DNA of 64,000 nucleotides. Source: CAVVEC01 sp963747105. GTDB lineage: Bacteria > Acidobacteriota > Terriglobia > Terriglobales > Acidobacteriaceae. Each line of letters starts with the position of its first letter. The first letter of the stretch is position 1. The notes under the pieces are model-generated. The model saw only the letters and a program-made list of their open reading frames with translations, had not been told where the DNA came from and did not search any database. Both the position numbers and the translations under genes were made by a program. Location of the stretch: the NCBI GenBank assembly GCA_963747105.1, contig CAVVEC010000016.1, positions 558,001 to 622,000 of the forward strand, written 5' to 3'. Positions 33,350 to 44,020 of this stretch are shown piece after piece.

Positions 33350-34240
33350 ATGCAAAACTGCAAATCAATCTTGTGCGCACTGGGGCTTGTGCTGGTGTGT
33401 GTAATTGCGGCCACTGCGGCCGATTCACCAAAACTAACCTTCAAGTTCAAGGCGGTCAATGTGCCTGGGGCAACGATGGCGGAGCCTGGGGGCATTAACA
33501 ACGCAGGTGTTTCGGTCGGGCTGTACGTCGACAGCAGCAGCGTCCAGCACGGCTATATCCTCAAAGGCAAGAAGTTAACCAAGCTCGATGATCCGAACGG
33601 AACCGCAGGAACTACCGCCGGCAGCAACCTCAATCCCAATGGCACGGTTTCTGTGGTTGGTAGCTACACCAGCAGCATAACGGGCGCTTCAGTGGGATTT
33701 CTGTACAAAGGTGGCAAATACACGGACATCCCGGGTCCTAATGGCTCGTTGGCCACTTACGGTGCCGCGATAAACGACAGTGGAGCCATCGTGGGCTACT
33801 ACGCTGACTCGAGCGGCGTCTATCACGGGTTTCTCTTGAAGGGTAAGACGTATACCACTCTGGATGTGCCCGGTGCTGGCGACACTTTTGCCACCGGCAT
33901 CAACAAGAGTGGCAAAATCTGCCTTTACTGGATCGATTCGAGCAATGTTTACGAGTCGTCTGTTTACAATGGCAAAACCTACACAACGATCGACGTCCCT
34001 GGCGCAGCAAACTCATACGCCTTGGACCTTGATACTGCTGGTGACGTTACGTATGAGTGGCAAGATAGCAGTGGTGTCATACACGGTGCACTGCTTCATG
34101 CCAAGAAGTACTACAAATATGACTACCCGAAGGCCGCAGATACCTACGGCGGCGGGATCAATGACAAGAACCAAATCGTTGGAGGGTACGAAACCTCGAG
34201 TAGCGGTCCCTGGCTTGCTTTCCAAGCGAGTTACAAGTAA
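33350..34240 (+). CDS. HAF-repeat secreted protein
   Basis: 296 residues: signal peptide (KSILCALGLVLVCVIAATAAD), then six HAF-type repeats such as GINNAGVSVGLYVDSSSVQHGYILKG and AINDSGAIVGYYADSSGVYHGFLLKGKTYTTLDVPGA. In one repeat the usual V-G is altered (GINKSGKICLYWIDSS). The fold is predicted beta-propeller-like and the function is unknown. Last intact gene of the 24.7-34.2 kb secreted-repeat cluster. Confidence 0.85.
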   Translation: MQNCKSILCALGLVLVCVIAATAADSPKLTFKFKAVNVPGATMAEPGGINNAGVSVGLYVDSSSVQHGYILKGKKLTKLDDPNGTAGTTAGSNLNPNGTVSVVGSYTSSITGASVGFLYKGGKYTDIPGPNGSLATYGAAINDSGAIVGYYADSSGVYHGFLLKGKTYTTLDVPGAGDTFATGINKSGKICLYWIDSSNVYESSVYNGKTYTTIDVPGAANSYALDLDTAGDVTYEWQDSSGVIHGALLHAKKYYKYDYPKAADTYGGGINDKNQIVGGYETSSSGPWLAFQASYK

Positions 34241-34344
34241 GTAGGTATTTCGGACGTGCGCTTCCCCGGTTACGTGCTAGCTGGGGAAGCACGCGTCTGG
34301 ACCCTAATCTTTCTAGGCGAGGACGCCCCGTCGGCCGTGTTGGT

Positions 34345-34446
34345 GGTGGCTGACTTCAACGTGTACGCGCTGAACGCTCGCACCGGGCCAAGCCATGTAA
34401 TCACGTCACCGGCAGCATGGTGCGTTCCTCCCCGGCACTGGCCAGC
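34345..34446 (+). pseudogene. PQQ-like propeller, one-repeat fragment
   Basis: Reads FNVYALNARTG and, after a frame change, GSMVRSSPALASG: one blade of a PQQ-type propeller like the gene at 30577. It is cut by the nucleotidyltransferase fragment that follows. Confidence 0.55.
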
Positions 34447-34470
34447 GGACACGGGCGCATCCGCGAGCTA

Positions 34471-35895
34471 ACACCGGTAGGAGGCGTACAAGAGGCGTAT
34501 TTGTACGGTTCATTTGCGCGCAACCAACAGGACGCCGTTAGCGACATAGATGTACTCTTGATTGGCACTCCCAAGGCCGAACTGCTCGCTCAAGCAATCG
34601 AAACGCTTGAGCGACGGTTGGGACGCGAAATCAACTACACTATTCTGACACGCCAGGAGTTCCTGCACGGTGTGCGGCAAGCAGCAAGGAAAAGGAAGCA
34701 GGAACGATTCACCGCCTTGCTCCACCATCTGAACGTCGGACTTCTCCGTGACAGCTTCTACGCACTCAAGCGTCAGGCGGCACCGGGAATCGATGGCGTG
34801 AAGTGGCAGGAGTATGAAACCGGACTGGAAGATCGACTCACCGATCTGCACAGTCGGGTGCATCATGGAGCATACCGGGCACAACCTTCAAGACGAGTCT
34901 ATATACCGAAGGCTGACGGGCGGCAACGTCCGTTGGGCGTCGCGGCGCTGGAAGACAAAATCGTTCAACAGGCTGTGGTGACGATCCTCAACCAGATCTA
35001 TGAGGTCGACTTCAAAGGCTTTTCGTACGGGTTTCGACCCGGTCGCAGCCCGCACCAAGCGCTGGACGCGCTGGCGGTGGGCATCCAATGGAAGCGAGTG
35101 AACTGGGTACTCGATGCGGACATTCGTGGCTTCTTCGACAACATGAGTCACGAGTGGACTATGAAGTTCATCGAGCATCGCGTGGCCGATCGCCGGATAC
35201 TTCGCCTAATCCAAAAATGGCTGAAGGCGAGTGTTTCCGAAGATGGCCAATGGTCGGAGACGAAGATAGGAACACCGCAGGGAGCGGTGGTTTCACCACT
35301 GCTCGCCAACGTGTACCTGCATTACGCCTTCGATCAATGGGTCGAAGCTTGGCGCAAGAAAGTGGCGAAGGGCGACGTAATTGTCGTCCGCTACGCCGAC
35401 GATCTTGTGCTCGGCTTTCAATACCGAGCAGAGGCTGAGCGGTTCGTGAGGGATTTTCGGGTACGGCTGGCCAAGTTCGGATTGGAATTACACGCGGACA
35501 AGACGCGACTGATCGAGTTCGGGCGATTCGCCGCCCGCGACCGGAAGCAGCGTGGACAGGGAAAACCGGAGACCTTCACGTTCTTGGGTTTCACCCATTA
35601 CTGCGGGCAGCGCAACAGCAACGGAGCTTTCATCGTCTGGCGGATTACGGCGAAGAAGCGAATGGCAGCCAAGCTCAAAGCCATCAAGGCAGAGCTGCAA
35701 CGCCGGAAGCATCATCGCACGACCGAAGTCGGTGCATGGCTTCGCAAGGTTGTGCTGGGATACTACCAATACCAGGCTGCTCCGGGTAATTCGAAACAGT
35801 TGCGCGTCTTTAGCCGTCGTGTCTGCTGGCTGTGGCGAACCGTGCTCGTCCGCCGCAGTCAACGTGCGGGGAGTACACAATGGACATGGGGATGA
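34471..35895 (+). pseudogene. Nucleotidyltransferase fragment fused in frame to a group II intron reverse transcriptase
   Basis: One continuous frame. 34471-34660 is a near-identical copy of the MNT gene core (12448-12643), including YGSFARNQQDAVSDIDVLLIG. From 34661 it becomes a group II intron RT: RFTALLHHLNVGLLRDSFYALKR, PGIDGVKW, RRVYIPKADGRQRPLG, GFRPGRSPHQALDAL, the catalytic VVRYADDLVLGF, and FTFLGFTHYCG, then an X/maturase-like end. The usual first ~60 RT residues are absent, and the C-terminus stops early at RRSQRAGSTQW. I see no intron domain V downstream. It is probably an inactive remnant, although the fusion frame is open (start possible at 34417). Confidence 0.85.
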
Positions 35896-36368
35896 AGTTG
35901 GAGCTTCTGATCCCAGGTGTGGAGTACGCTGAAGAAGCCGATCTGGGCGCCTAGATGTTTGGGATCGAGAGCCACTTCGAGCAGGGTTTCGGCGCTGGCG
36001 TGGAACAGGAGGTCGTAGATCACTTTCTTGTTCTGCAAAGCGAGTGGCGACAGTTCCCGCGGCAGAGTGAAAACGACATGCACGTAAGGGGTAGGGAGCA
36101 ACTCGCGGCGGCGCGCCTGTAGCCAACGGTGGCGGGCATTGCCCTGGCATTTTGGACAATGGCGATTGCGACACGAGTTGTAAGAGATGGCGGAATGTCC
36201 GCAGCGGGAACACTGGTCGCGATGACCGCCGAGCGCGGCGGTGCGGCATCGTGCGATGGCCAGCAACACTTTCCGGTGTTGCCAGGTCATCCAATGGCGA
36301 CTGCGTTCGAGGAATGATTGCCCCGCGATGCGAACGAGGTCGGCCATCTCCAAGAGAGGCCGGTTCAT
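35859..36368 (-). pseudogene. IS91-type (Y2/HUH) transposase, N-terminal half
   Basis: 169 residues start MNRPLLEMADLVRIAGQSF. They include the zinc-binding N-terminus of IS91 transposases (CSRCGHSAISYNSCRNRHCPKCQ) and HVVFTLPRELSPL, then stop just at the HUH motif HPHVHCVLPA, where the group II RT end begins. The catalytic tyrosines are lost. It follows the recombinase stop directly, as in intact elements of this group. Confidence 0.85.
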
Positions 36369-36760
36369 TTAGGGCGTTCGCTGTGGCGGGCGGTTCTCCT
36401 TCCCCGGCGACAATGCGAGCGCGTCCAGTGGGCTTGCGGTGGAGCTGAGATGACGTTTGGAGAGATGCAGGTAGAGGGTGGTTTCTTCCAGATCGTGGTG
36501 CCCCAGCAACAACTGAATCGTGCGCAGGTCGGCACCAGCTTCGAGCAAGTGGGTTGCGAAACAATGGCGCAGCGTGTGCGGATGAATCTTCTCCGCTGCC
36601 AGACCGGCCCGTTGTGCGGCGTGACGACAGGCGTACCAGACTGCTTTGGGAGTGATGGGACGATGGGCGGTGTGGCTGCATCCACCCGGGAACAACCACT
36701 GGGAGGGCTTGTGTTTTAGTCCGCGCCATTACTCGCGCAAAGCTTCTATTGAGCATTGCA
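36369..36760 (-). pseudogene. Tyrosine recombinase, C-terminal part (split by IS630)
   Basis: Reads ALREWRGLKHKPSQWLFPGG, then KIHPHTLRHCFATHLLEAGADLRTIQLLLGHHDLEETTLYLHLSKRH. This holds the H-x-L-R-H-x-F-A-T-H motif, the G-H-x-x-x-x-T-T histidine region and the nucleophilic Tyr of XerC/D-type enzymes. The N-terminal part continues beyond the insertion at 37826-38396. Such recombinases accompany IS91-type transposases. Confidence 0.85.
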
Positions 36761-37826
36761 TAATATAGTTACAGAGGAAACAGTTCCGCCTGCCGCCAGA
36801 AGGCGATGACCAACGTGGGTCGCTTGCGCATGCGGCGCAGAGCCTTGCGGGCATAATGGCTTAACTGGCCAAAGTTCTGCGGGCAGAAGTTGGGCAGTTC
36901 GTGTTGCTTCCAGTGCGACCACAGGTACTCGACCGGATTCAGTTCCGGCGCATAGCCGGGAAGAAACTCCACCCACAAGCGCCCGCGCTGCTGGCGGATG
37001 AACTCCCAGGTCATGCGGCTGCGATGGCCGGTTAGTCCGTCCCAGACGACCAGCAGCTGGCCCGGAAGGTGGCGCAGCAAGTGCTCCAGGAACTCAATGA
37101 CCTGCGGGCTGCGAATGGTCCCGGGAAAGAGTCGGAAGTAGAAGTTCCACCACGTCACCCCCGCCATGGCCGACAGCGTCTTCCAGTTGAAGTGATATTG
37201 CAGCACCGGCGTCTGTCCCTTCGGCGCCCAGGTGCGACAGCGGTGCGGGCGTTCGCTCAGTCCGCTTTCGTCGATGAAGACGATGGTGCGGCCCTCTTTT
37301 TGGGCTTTTTTTTAATCTCCGGCCAGCGCTCCCGTTTCCAGCGACGGATCTTCTCTTCGTCGCGTTCCAGCGCACGTCCTACCGGACGCTGGCAACTCCA
37401 GCCCAGTTGCCGCAGAATCCGCCAGGCTTGCGATGGGTGATACTTCACCCCGCATTCCTGCTCGATCAGATGAGCCACGCGCCACGAAGTCCACAGGCTG
37501 GTTTCGTACCCTAAGGCCTGCGGCCCGCGCTTCAGTCCCTTCTCGATGCGCCGCAGATCCTCGGGCCGTAAGCGGGCTCTGCGCCCAGCGTGTCCCGCCT
37601 TCTTCAGCGCTCGCACTCCACCTTGCTGCAGCTGTGCCGCCCACCGACTCACCGACTGCCGATGCACTCCCACCTGTCGCGCTACCTCTGCCGGATGTAC
37701 TCCTTGCCGCAACAGTCGAGCCCCCAACCGCCGCCGCTCCTCCAACTTCTCAAAGTCTCGCCGTACTCCCGCCGGGTTTCCCATGACCGCAGAGTAGCAT
37801 AGGATCTCCAGAATGTCACTATATTA
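36761..37826 (-). mobile_element. IS630-family element inserted in the recombinase gene
   Basis: A 1.07-kb element. Ends TAATATAGTTACA (36761) and TGTCACTATATTA (to 37826) are 13-bp inverted repeats with one mismatch, starting with the TA typical of IS630/Tc1 insertions. Two overlapping transposase frames lie inside. The flanking recombinase sequence matches on both sides but with a short region of extra bases, so excision or duplication noise cannot be excluded. Confidence 0.8.
36769..37784 (-). CDS. IS630 transposase, two frames joined by a probable -1 frameshift
   Basis: The first frame (37784 to 37257) has a HARLLRQGVHPAEVARQ-like helix-turn-helix region (VARQVGVHRQSVSRWAAQL) and ends KKKPKKRAAP. 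The second frame carries the DDE domain: IVFIDESGLSERPH (first Asp), LLVVWDGLTGHRSRMTW (second Asp) and LPGYAPELNPVEYLWSHWK (final Glu). The switch to the -1 frame lies at A-AAA-AAG in a run of eight A, the classic slippery heptamer, so one fusion protein of ~338 residues is likely. The second frame alone is open from 37206. Confidence 0.82.
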
Positions 37827-38396
37827 TTCAATTCTCAATAAGAGCTTGGGACTGAGCATGACATCGCGATCTTCCCGCCCCTTGCCCCCTTGGATGTGAA
37901 TGACCATTCGTAGACTGTCGATATCTCGGATCTTCAAACGCGCCACTTCGGCGCGCCGCATCCCGGTGGCGTAGAGCGTCATGAGTACGATGCGATGAAA
38001 AGGGGTCCGGGCGGAGTCGATCAGGCGTGTGACCTCTCCCTGACTGAGAATCGTGGGCAGGCGGAACGTCTTTTTCGGATACGGGGTTTCCGCCACACTC
38101 CAGGCCCTCTTGAGCGTTTGGATGTAGAAAAAACGTAGCGCCGCCAATCGCTGGTTCACCGTGTTCGGCGCCAACTTCCACTTCTTGAACAACGCCGCCT
38201 GATACTCGCGGATGTGTTCCGGACCTAACTGGTCGGGGGAACGGTGAAAGTACTGGGAAAAATGTTCGACGGCGTGAAGGTAACAATCGATCGTGGTTTG
38301 AGCGTAGTTGCGACGCTCCAGTTCCTCGAGCATGATCTTGCGAAGATGGGTCACAGAGAACCCTCCTTTCTCTGTACCCAAAGCTAGATCACCCAC
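37826..38396 (-). pseudogene. Tyrosine recombinase, N-terminal part (split by IS630)
   Basis: Starts near ATG 38396. The N-terminal SAM-like core-binding domain (MLEELERRNYAQTTIDCYLHAVEHFSQYFHRSPDQL) is followed by the catalytic domain start (ILSQGEVTRLIDSARTPFHRIVLMTLYATGMRRAEVARLKIRDID) with the first catalytic Arg. It stops at LLLRIE, where IS630 entered. The frame is otherwise intact, so the disruption is recent. Confidence 0.87.
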
Positions 38397-38541
38397 CTCA
38401 GAACTGCTGGCCCCATGACACGCGATAGCGTCCGTCGCACCAGCGACTTATGGACGTCTCAATCTTGGCACATCTACCGGCGTTTTCTTAGCGCGGCGAG
38501 CCTATTGGAATGTACGATGAGGAGACTCATCGGTCGAGCAG

Positions 38542-39550
38542 TTGGCGCTAGAATCGAATGCCGAGCATAAACCCGCTGTTCAGGGTCCGGAGAACGAAGA
38601 CTTCATGACCATCCTCGCCCGATTAGAGCAATGGAAGGAGCAGGGCGAGATATCGCCGGAGCAGCACGCGCATTTGGCAGGCCTCTCCCGTGGAGAACCC
38701 TTCTCCCTTTTTCTCGAGCTGAACGTTCTCCTCTACGCCGGTGTGCTGGCGTTCGTTGCCGGACTCGGCTGGACTGTCACCACCTGGTCGCAGCAACTCG
38801 GTGACGTCCTCGTCCTGACCGTCCTCTCCACCATTCTCGCCGCCTGTTTTTGGTACTGCTTTTCCCGCGCGCCCGCCTGGTCCCCCGCGGAAACGCCTGC
38901 ACCGAGTCCGATTTTCGACTACGTGCTTTACCTCGGCAGCCTCGTCTGGTGCGTAGAACTCGCTTACATGGAGAACCGTTTCCACGTGCTCTCCGGACAA
39001 TGGGATCTCTATCTGCTGGCGACCGCCGGCCTCTTCTTCTTCCTCGCTTATCGTTTCGACAATCGCTTCGTGCTGTCGCTCGGCTTTGTCCTCACTCGCC
39101 GGATGGTTCGGGCTCACCATCTCGCACTGGCCGTCCCATCAGGACGCGGCGTATCGCCAATATGCGCTTCTCTACTGCCTGCTGGTCGGCGTCGGCGGGG
39201 CGCTTCTTCAGCGCCGCGGCCTGAAACCGCATTTCTTCGGCACTTATCTGAACATCGTGGCCAACGTTCTCTTTTGGGCAGTGCTCTCCGGCGTGTTCAA
39301 TCGGCAGGGCTACGGCCTATGGTTTCTCGCTCTGCTGATCGCCTGTGGCGCGTCTCTCGCCTGGGGCCTGGCGCGCCGGCAGTTTGCCTTCGTTGCTTAT
39401 GCCGCCGTCTACGGCTACGTGGGCGTCAGCTCGATGCTCATCCGCGACGTCACTGACGAAACCGCTGTCCTGAGTTATTTCGTCGTTACCGGCGTCGCCA
39501 TGCTTGTGGTGCTGGTCCAGATCGCGCGCCGCTTCGGGAGGCCGGCGTGA
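38542..39550 (+). pseudogene. DUF2157-like membrane protein, one frameshift
   Basis: The N-terminus is a cytoplasmic helical domain, ILARLEQWKEQGEISPEQHAHLAGL, as in DUF2157 proteins, followed by membrane helices from LNVLLYAGVLAFVAGLGW. The frame shifts near 39090 (GFVLTRR against SSLAGWFGLTISHW) and continues to the stop at 39550 with more helices (YLNIVANVLFWAVLSGVF, YFVVTGVAMLVVL). A single extra A near 39092 explains it. ATG 38605 is the likeliest start. It overlaps the next gene by GTGA. Confidence 0.7.
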
Positions 39551-40830
39551 GACTCTACAGCGCATCCAGCGAAGAGACTCTGCGCGCCCGCAAACTCCTG
39601 ACGGACTGGGCCGGCGAGGGCTTCCTCACCAAGGCGCAGTACCAGCGTTCTGGAACAGGAAACCGTTTCTGAGCTCCGCACCACCAACATTTTCCTGCGG
39701 CTGGTCTTGTTCCTCTTCACCCTGATCAGCGTGGGCGCCGCCGCCGCGCTGTTCTTCGTCGGTCTTTCGCGGCCATCGGAGCAAACCGCCGGCATTTTCT
39801 TCCTGATCTTCGCTGCCGTCTGCTACGCGGCCGCCGAATTCGCCGTTTCCCAAGCCCGTCTCTATCGCTACGGGATTGAGGAAGCGCTCGCCGCCTGCTC
39901 GGTTGGTTTTCTCTGCGCGGGAATGCAGCTCGCTTTTTTCAGCGACAGCCCTTATTCGCCGAAGCTGACGAGTCCAGTTCCTGGTTCCCGCCGCCGGCGC
40001 CGTCTTTTCGCTCTGGATATGGCGCCGCTTCGGGCTCTCCTATGCATTTCTCGCCGCGATGATCTTCGTCATCTTTCTGCCAGGCTACTGGACCTCGTCC
40101 CACTCGGCGCAGCATGTGATCGTCGCTGCGTTCTATGCAACCGGGCTGATATGTGTACGCCGCGGTACGCTCCCGCCACCGCTTCGATTACCTCGACGAT
40201 GCTTATTCGCTCGTCGAAGCGTTCCTCTGGCTCGGCATCTACCTGGCCATCAATCTCCAGCTTTCGTCGTTGAGCCTGCGCGCGCAGTGGTGGGGCGGCA
40301 CTCGGGCCGCCTCCGAATTCGCAAGGCCGTTCTACTGGGGAACGTGGGTGCTGATCTGGTGCCTGCCGCCCATCGTACTCGCGCGCGGCATTCGCCAGAA
40401 GGACCGCTTCGTCATCGCGGTGGGCGCGATCGTCGCCATCCTGACTTTCGTCACCAATAAGCCTTATCTCGGCTGGCCGCGGCATACCTGGGACCCGATG
40501 CTTCTGGGCATATTGTTAACCGGTGTCGCAGTCTTCATCCGCCGCTGGCTTGCCCGTGGCCCGGGCGGAATTCGCCACGGCTTTACCGCCGCGCGCTTAT
40601 CGGGAAAGGACAAACACTGGATGAACGCCGGGGTCCGCCGTACTCGGCCTGCTATCGCCCCAGTCCATCAACGCCAGCCCCGCAAACAAGCGGTCCAGAC
40701 TTCCGCTTCGGTGGGGGAGATTCGGGAGGCGGAGGCGCCACCGGCGATTTTTGAAGGGCCGCCGGGTGGATGGGTCATCGGCTGCCGTAGCGAAGAGTCC
40801 CGGCAGACGCGCACCTCAACGAACTTCTGA
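39547..40830 (+). pseudogene. Second DUF2157/DUF4401-like membrane protein, several frameshifts
   Basis: Starts GTG 39547 (RLYSASSEETLRARKLLTDWAGEGFLTKAQYQR). The frame then changes near 39645, near 39970 and near 40150 while the protein continues: LRLVLFLFTLISVGAAAALFFVGL, then AGAVFSLWIWRRFGLSYAFLAAMIFVIFLPGYW, then YSLVEAFLWLGIYLAINLQLSSL and DRFVIAVGAIVAILTFV. The C-terminal ~70 codons look unrelated. With its upstream neighbour it forms a translationally coupled pair of related membrane proteins. Three or more indels indicate decay or error. Confidence 0.65.
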
Positions 40831-41194
40831 TACCGGAGAGATCGCTGTTTCACTCGCAATGAACGTCTTCGCTCTCGCCAAAGGACGTGGACCCAATGTC
40901 GTGTCTTGGGCAGATACCGCGCCAGATTCCCCAGAAACGGGCTTCGAGGAGATCTGAGAGTGTATGCACTCCAGCCATTTATCGTACACACCTGGCTAGC
41001 ATTAGTAGCGCACTTAATTCGTAACTCAGGATTACACAACGTACAACTTGCAGGAACCGCGCACGGAGGTATTTTGGCGTGAGTAATTGTAGACTTCTCG
41101 TATGGCGTACTGCAGCAGCTCGCAACTCAGGCGTCAGATTGCGGCGTCTGGTTGGCCGCGGTCATCGGATGATTCCAAAAATTAGGAGCTAAGC
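40831..41194. other. Intergenic stretch without a supported gene
   Basis: No coding features; the right end holds ATTAGGAGCT, the ribosome site of the transketolase-like gene. Confidence 0.5.
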
Positions 41195-43722
41195 TTGACA
41201 ACCATCGGGACACAGTTATCGCCCATTATCGCCCATTTCCCCGGTTCCCGCGGCGTATGACCGCCATATGGAAGATATCGGTTACATGACCTGCATGACC
41301 CTGGTGATGCTCGGCAACTATGCGCAAACGGGCCATTTCGGCGGGCCTCTGGCCTACACACCGTATAACGTTGCCGTGCACCTGGCGGGACCGGAGCTAG
41401 GCGGTTTACGCTACGATTACCGTCGCCCTAAGCATCCTTATGGGGACAAATTCATGCTGGCCGGCGGCCATTGTATTCCGACCTGCTATGCCTTGTGGAT
41501 GATTATGGGTCAGGCCTTGGAGCGGAAGTTCGAGATGACCGGGAACCCGGCGTTACAAAGTAGATCCGCGTGTCGCCATGCTCCCGGTGGATGCGCTCGG
41601 GTTCCGCAGGGGCGCGGGAGCGCTAAAAACGCTCTTGCAAAACTTGGGATTGGTAGATCACCCACTGTTTGCCCAAGCCAAGGGGCGTGGCATCCGCGCC
41701 TTGGCTGGCCATGCCGAATCGACAGATCTTACCAATGATGTGAACGGAGGCCCTTCCGGTATTGGCATCGCGACAGCCGCGGGGAAAGCCGCATTCTGGG
41801 ATTTCATCGGTGCCCCAAGCTCCCCCAAGGTGATCGCTTTCGAAGGCGAATTTGCCTTGACCGAGGGCCATGCCCAGGAGTTGAAGACCCAGGCGCTCGC
41901 GCTGCAAGTCGGCAAGCGCTTGCGGGTTCTCTTCTCCCTTAACAACAGCGGCATCGACGATTCCCTGCTTGGCGGGGTTATCGCCGAAAAATATGACGGC
42001 TACCGGATCATCGATCAGTGGACTTCGTATGGCTGGAACGTGTTCACAATGGACGACGGCAACGATTACGGGGAGATCGTCGCCGTGCTGAAAGCCATGG
42101 AGGAATGGGACCCGGCGGATCGGCGCCCGATGATAGCAATTGGCAAGACCATCAAGGGCTACTGGCCCACTGCGGTTCGCGGCGAGATCCCCAATTACGG
42201 TCCCCAGGTGGTTGGCTATGCCAGCCATCCATATGCGCTGAAGATGAACTCGGCCTATTTTATCGCCCTGGCAGAGACCTTCGAGCACCAGTATGGAGTC
42301 GAATTCAAAGGCATCCGCCAGGGGCCCGTGACGGATCCCAGAGAGCGCCTGATCCAGTTCAAAACCAACATTGACATCGTCATGTCGGTGCTCGATCACA
42401 ACGGCTTGGGCGACTGGCTGGCGGACCGGTTGGTAGAGATCGGCGATAGAGTCAAGGACGAGGTTCCGGTTCGCATCGATGTCCGGCACGATCCCTTTCT
42501 CGATGATCGCTTGCGAGTTGCAAATTTGCCGCGCGAGCCACAGAAGCTTTCGGTAACGAATCCAATTTCTGGAAAACAGAAGGAAGTCGGGATTACGCTC
42601 TTTCGCAAACCCGGGGAGGCTGCCGGAGCGAGGCGGGCCATTTCGGAGATCATCAAGTGGATGAACTATGTGACCGATAACCGGTTCTTCACCATAGCCG
42701 CCGATCTGTCCGAGTCGATCAACGTCGAGCACGGCAGCTTCTGGGGTCATTACGATCCGGAGAAGAATCCGCTCGGCACCCGCTTGAAAACTGCCATTCA
42801 GGAAGCGGGGAACGTCTCTACCGCTATTGGGCTTGTGAGCCAGAGCGCCTCCGTCGACCCCGCTAAATTTGCGGGAGTGTGGGCACTCAGCGGTACCTAC
42901 GGTGCGTTCACTCCGCTAATGTACACGCCCGCTCGCGTGTGGAGCCAACAGAATCAGGACAGCAAGTTTCGCATGGGGGTGCTGCACGTTTTGGCAGCGC
43001 ATTCCGGACCGGAAACGGCGGCGGATGCGCGCACGCACTTCGGCATCTTCGCTCCACAGGTATGGAAGCTTTTTCCGCGCGGACAAACAATCCACCTGAG
43101 TTTCTGGGATTACAATGATGTCGCGCCAGGGTACTTTGCCGCAGCGGAGATTGCTGCGCGTGACCCCGAGGTGGGCATCATCATTATTGAGGTGGCACGG
43201 CCCGATTCTCCAGTGGCCGACCGCAGCTGTTTTGCTGATCCCGATTTGAAAGCCGCCGCCAAGGGGCTTTACGTAATTCGCGATTTTGCCTCGGACCGGC
43301 CTCGTCAGGGCTACGTGATTGTTCAGGGCGCCAGCGCGACCGTGAATGTCCTGAAAGAGTTGCCACACTTGGACGAGCGTAGAATCAACGTGAAAATCAT
43401 TTCCGCCGTAAGCGAAGATTTGTTCGATAGGCAGCCCGACAGTTACCGCCGAATGGTGCTGCCTCCCGAGGCTCTTTTTGACCTGATGGTGATCAGCACC
43501 GGTACACGCCGTGTTTGGCCCATACGCGATGTCGGTCCTCTTACTGACAAATATTCCCTTACCGCAGACAGGGACAATCAATGGCTGAGCGGCGGTTTAG
43601 AGTCGGACGTGATTGCGGAAGCCCATTTGGATCAAGCGTCGATTTTTGCCGGCATTCAGCGGTTCGCAGAAGATCGTGAGCAGCGCTTAGCGTGCCAGCG
43701 CGAATTGCTGGACGCCATGTGA
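41195..43722 (+). CDS. Transketolase-like thiamine-diphosphate enzyme, two frameshifts
   Basis: Best read from TTG 41195 (AGGAG 6 bp before): TTIGTQLSPIIAHFPG, then a frame change near 41245 into AAYDRHMEDIGYMTC, and another near 41557 into VDPRVAMLPVDALGFR. The corrected protein has ~840 residues. N-terminal ThDP features are TGHFGGPLAYTPYNVAVHLAG, the altered GEFALTEGHAQE metal loop and SLNNSGIDDSLLGG. The middle Pyr domain has WALSGTYGAFTPLMYTPARVW, VLAAHSGPETAADARTHFG; the C-terminal domain is long. It resembles transketolase rather than phosphoketolase or AceE; the substrate is not assignable. The frameshifts may be sequence errors, as the rest is well kept. Confidence 0.75.
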
Positions 43723-43964
43723 GCGAGCAGAAACTCGGCCATGCCGTGAACAACAATCTCGGACTGGAAGACAGCTGAGAGGCGGCAACCACCCCGAAGC
43801 CGACTTCTGGGAGTCAGCGAGATTTCGTTTGTCGGGTTACAGACTTGTGGCCGGCATAACTGCCGGGTTGCGGTACGGGAGGGGCCTGACGAGAATGTGA
43901 TCGACGACGTGAGCATTTCGACGGTCCACGTCCTCATCAGCTTCCCGGCTTGGAGTCTCAAAGC

Positions 43965-43993
43965 AAAGCCGCCCGGAACTCGGGCGGCTTTTT
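43965..43993 (+). terminator. Rho-independent terminator
   Basis: AAAGCCGCCCG-gaact-CGGGCGGCTTTTT: an 8- to 11-bp GC-rich stem with a 5-base loop and a T-run. It lies between the transketolase-like gene (plus) and the GloVer gene (minus) and, with A and T runs on both sides, may stop both. Confidence 0.85.
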
Positions 43994-44020
43994 GCCTCGT
44001 CTGGTGAGAAGCGCTGTGAT

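Noticed and set aside
34471..35900. Functional group II intron
   Set aside because: RT lacks both ends, and no domain V or other intron RNA structure was recognised next to it.
35488..36756. 422-residue minus-strand ORF running through RT, IS91 and recombinase remnants
   Set aside because: Crosses three unrelated coding remnants in the wrong frame; no motif.
41623..42750. 375-residue minus-strand ORF opposite the transketolase-like gene
   Set aside because: The plus strand has strong ThDP-enzyme similarity; the minus ORF is a codon-usage shadow.
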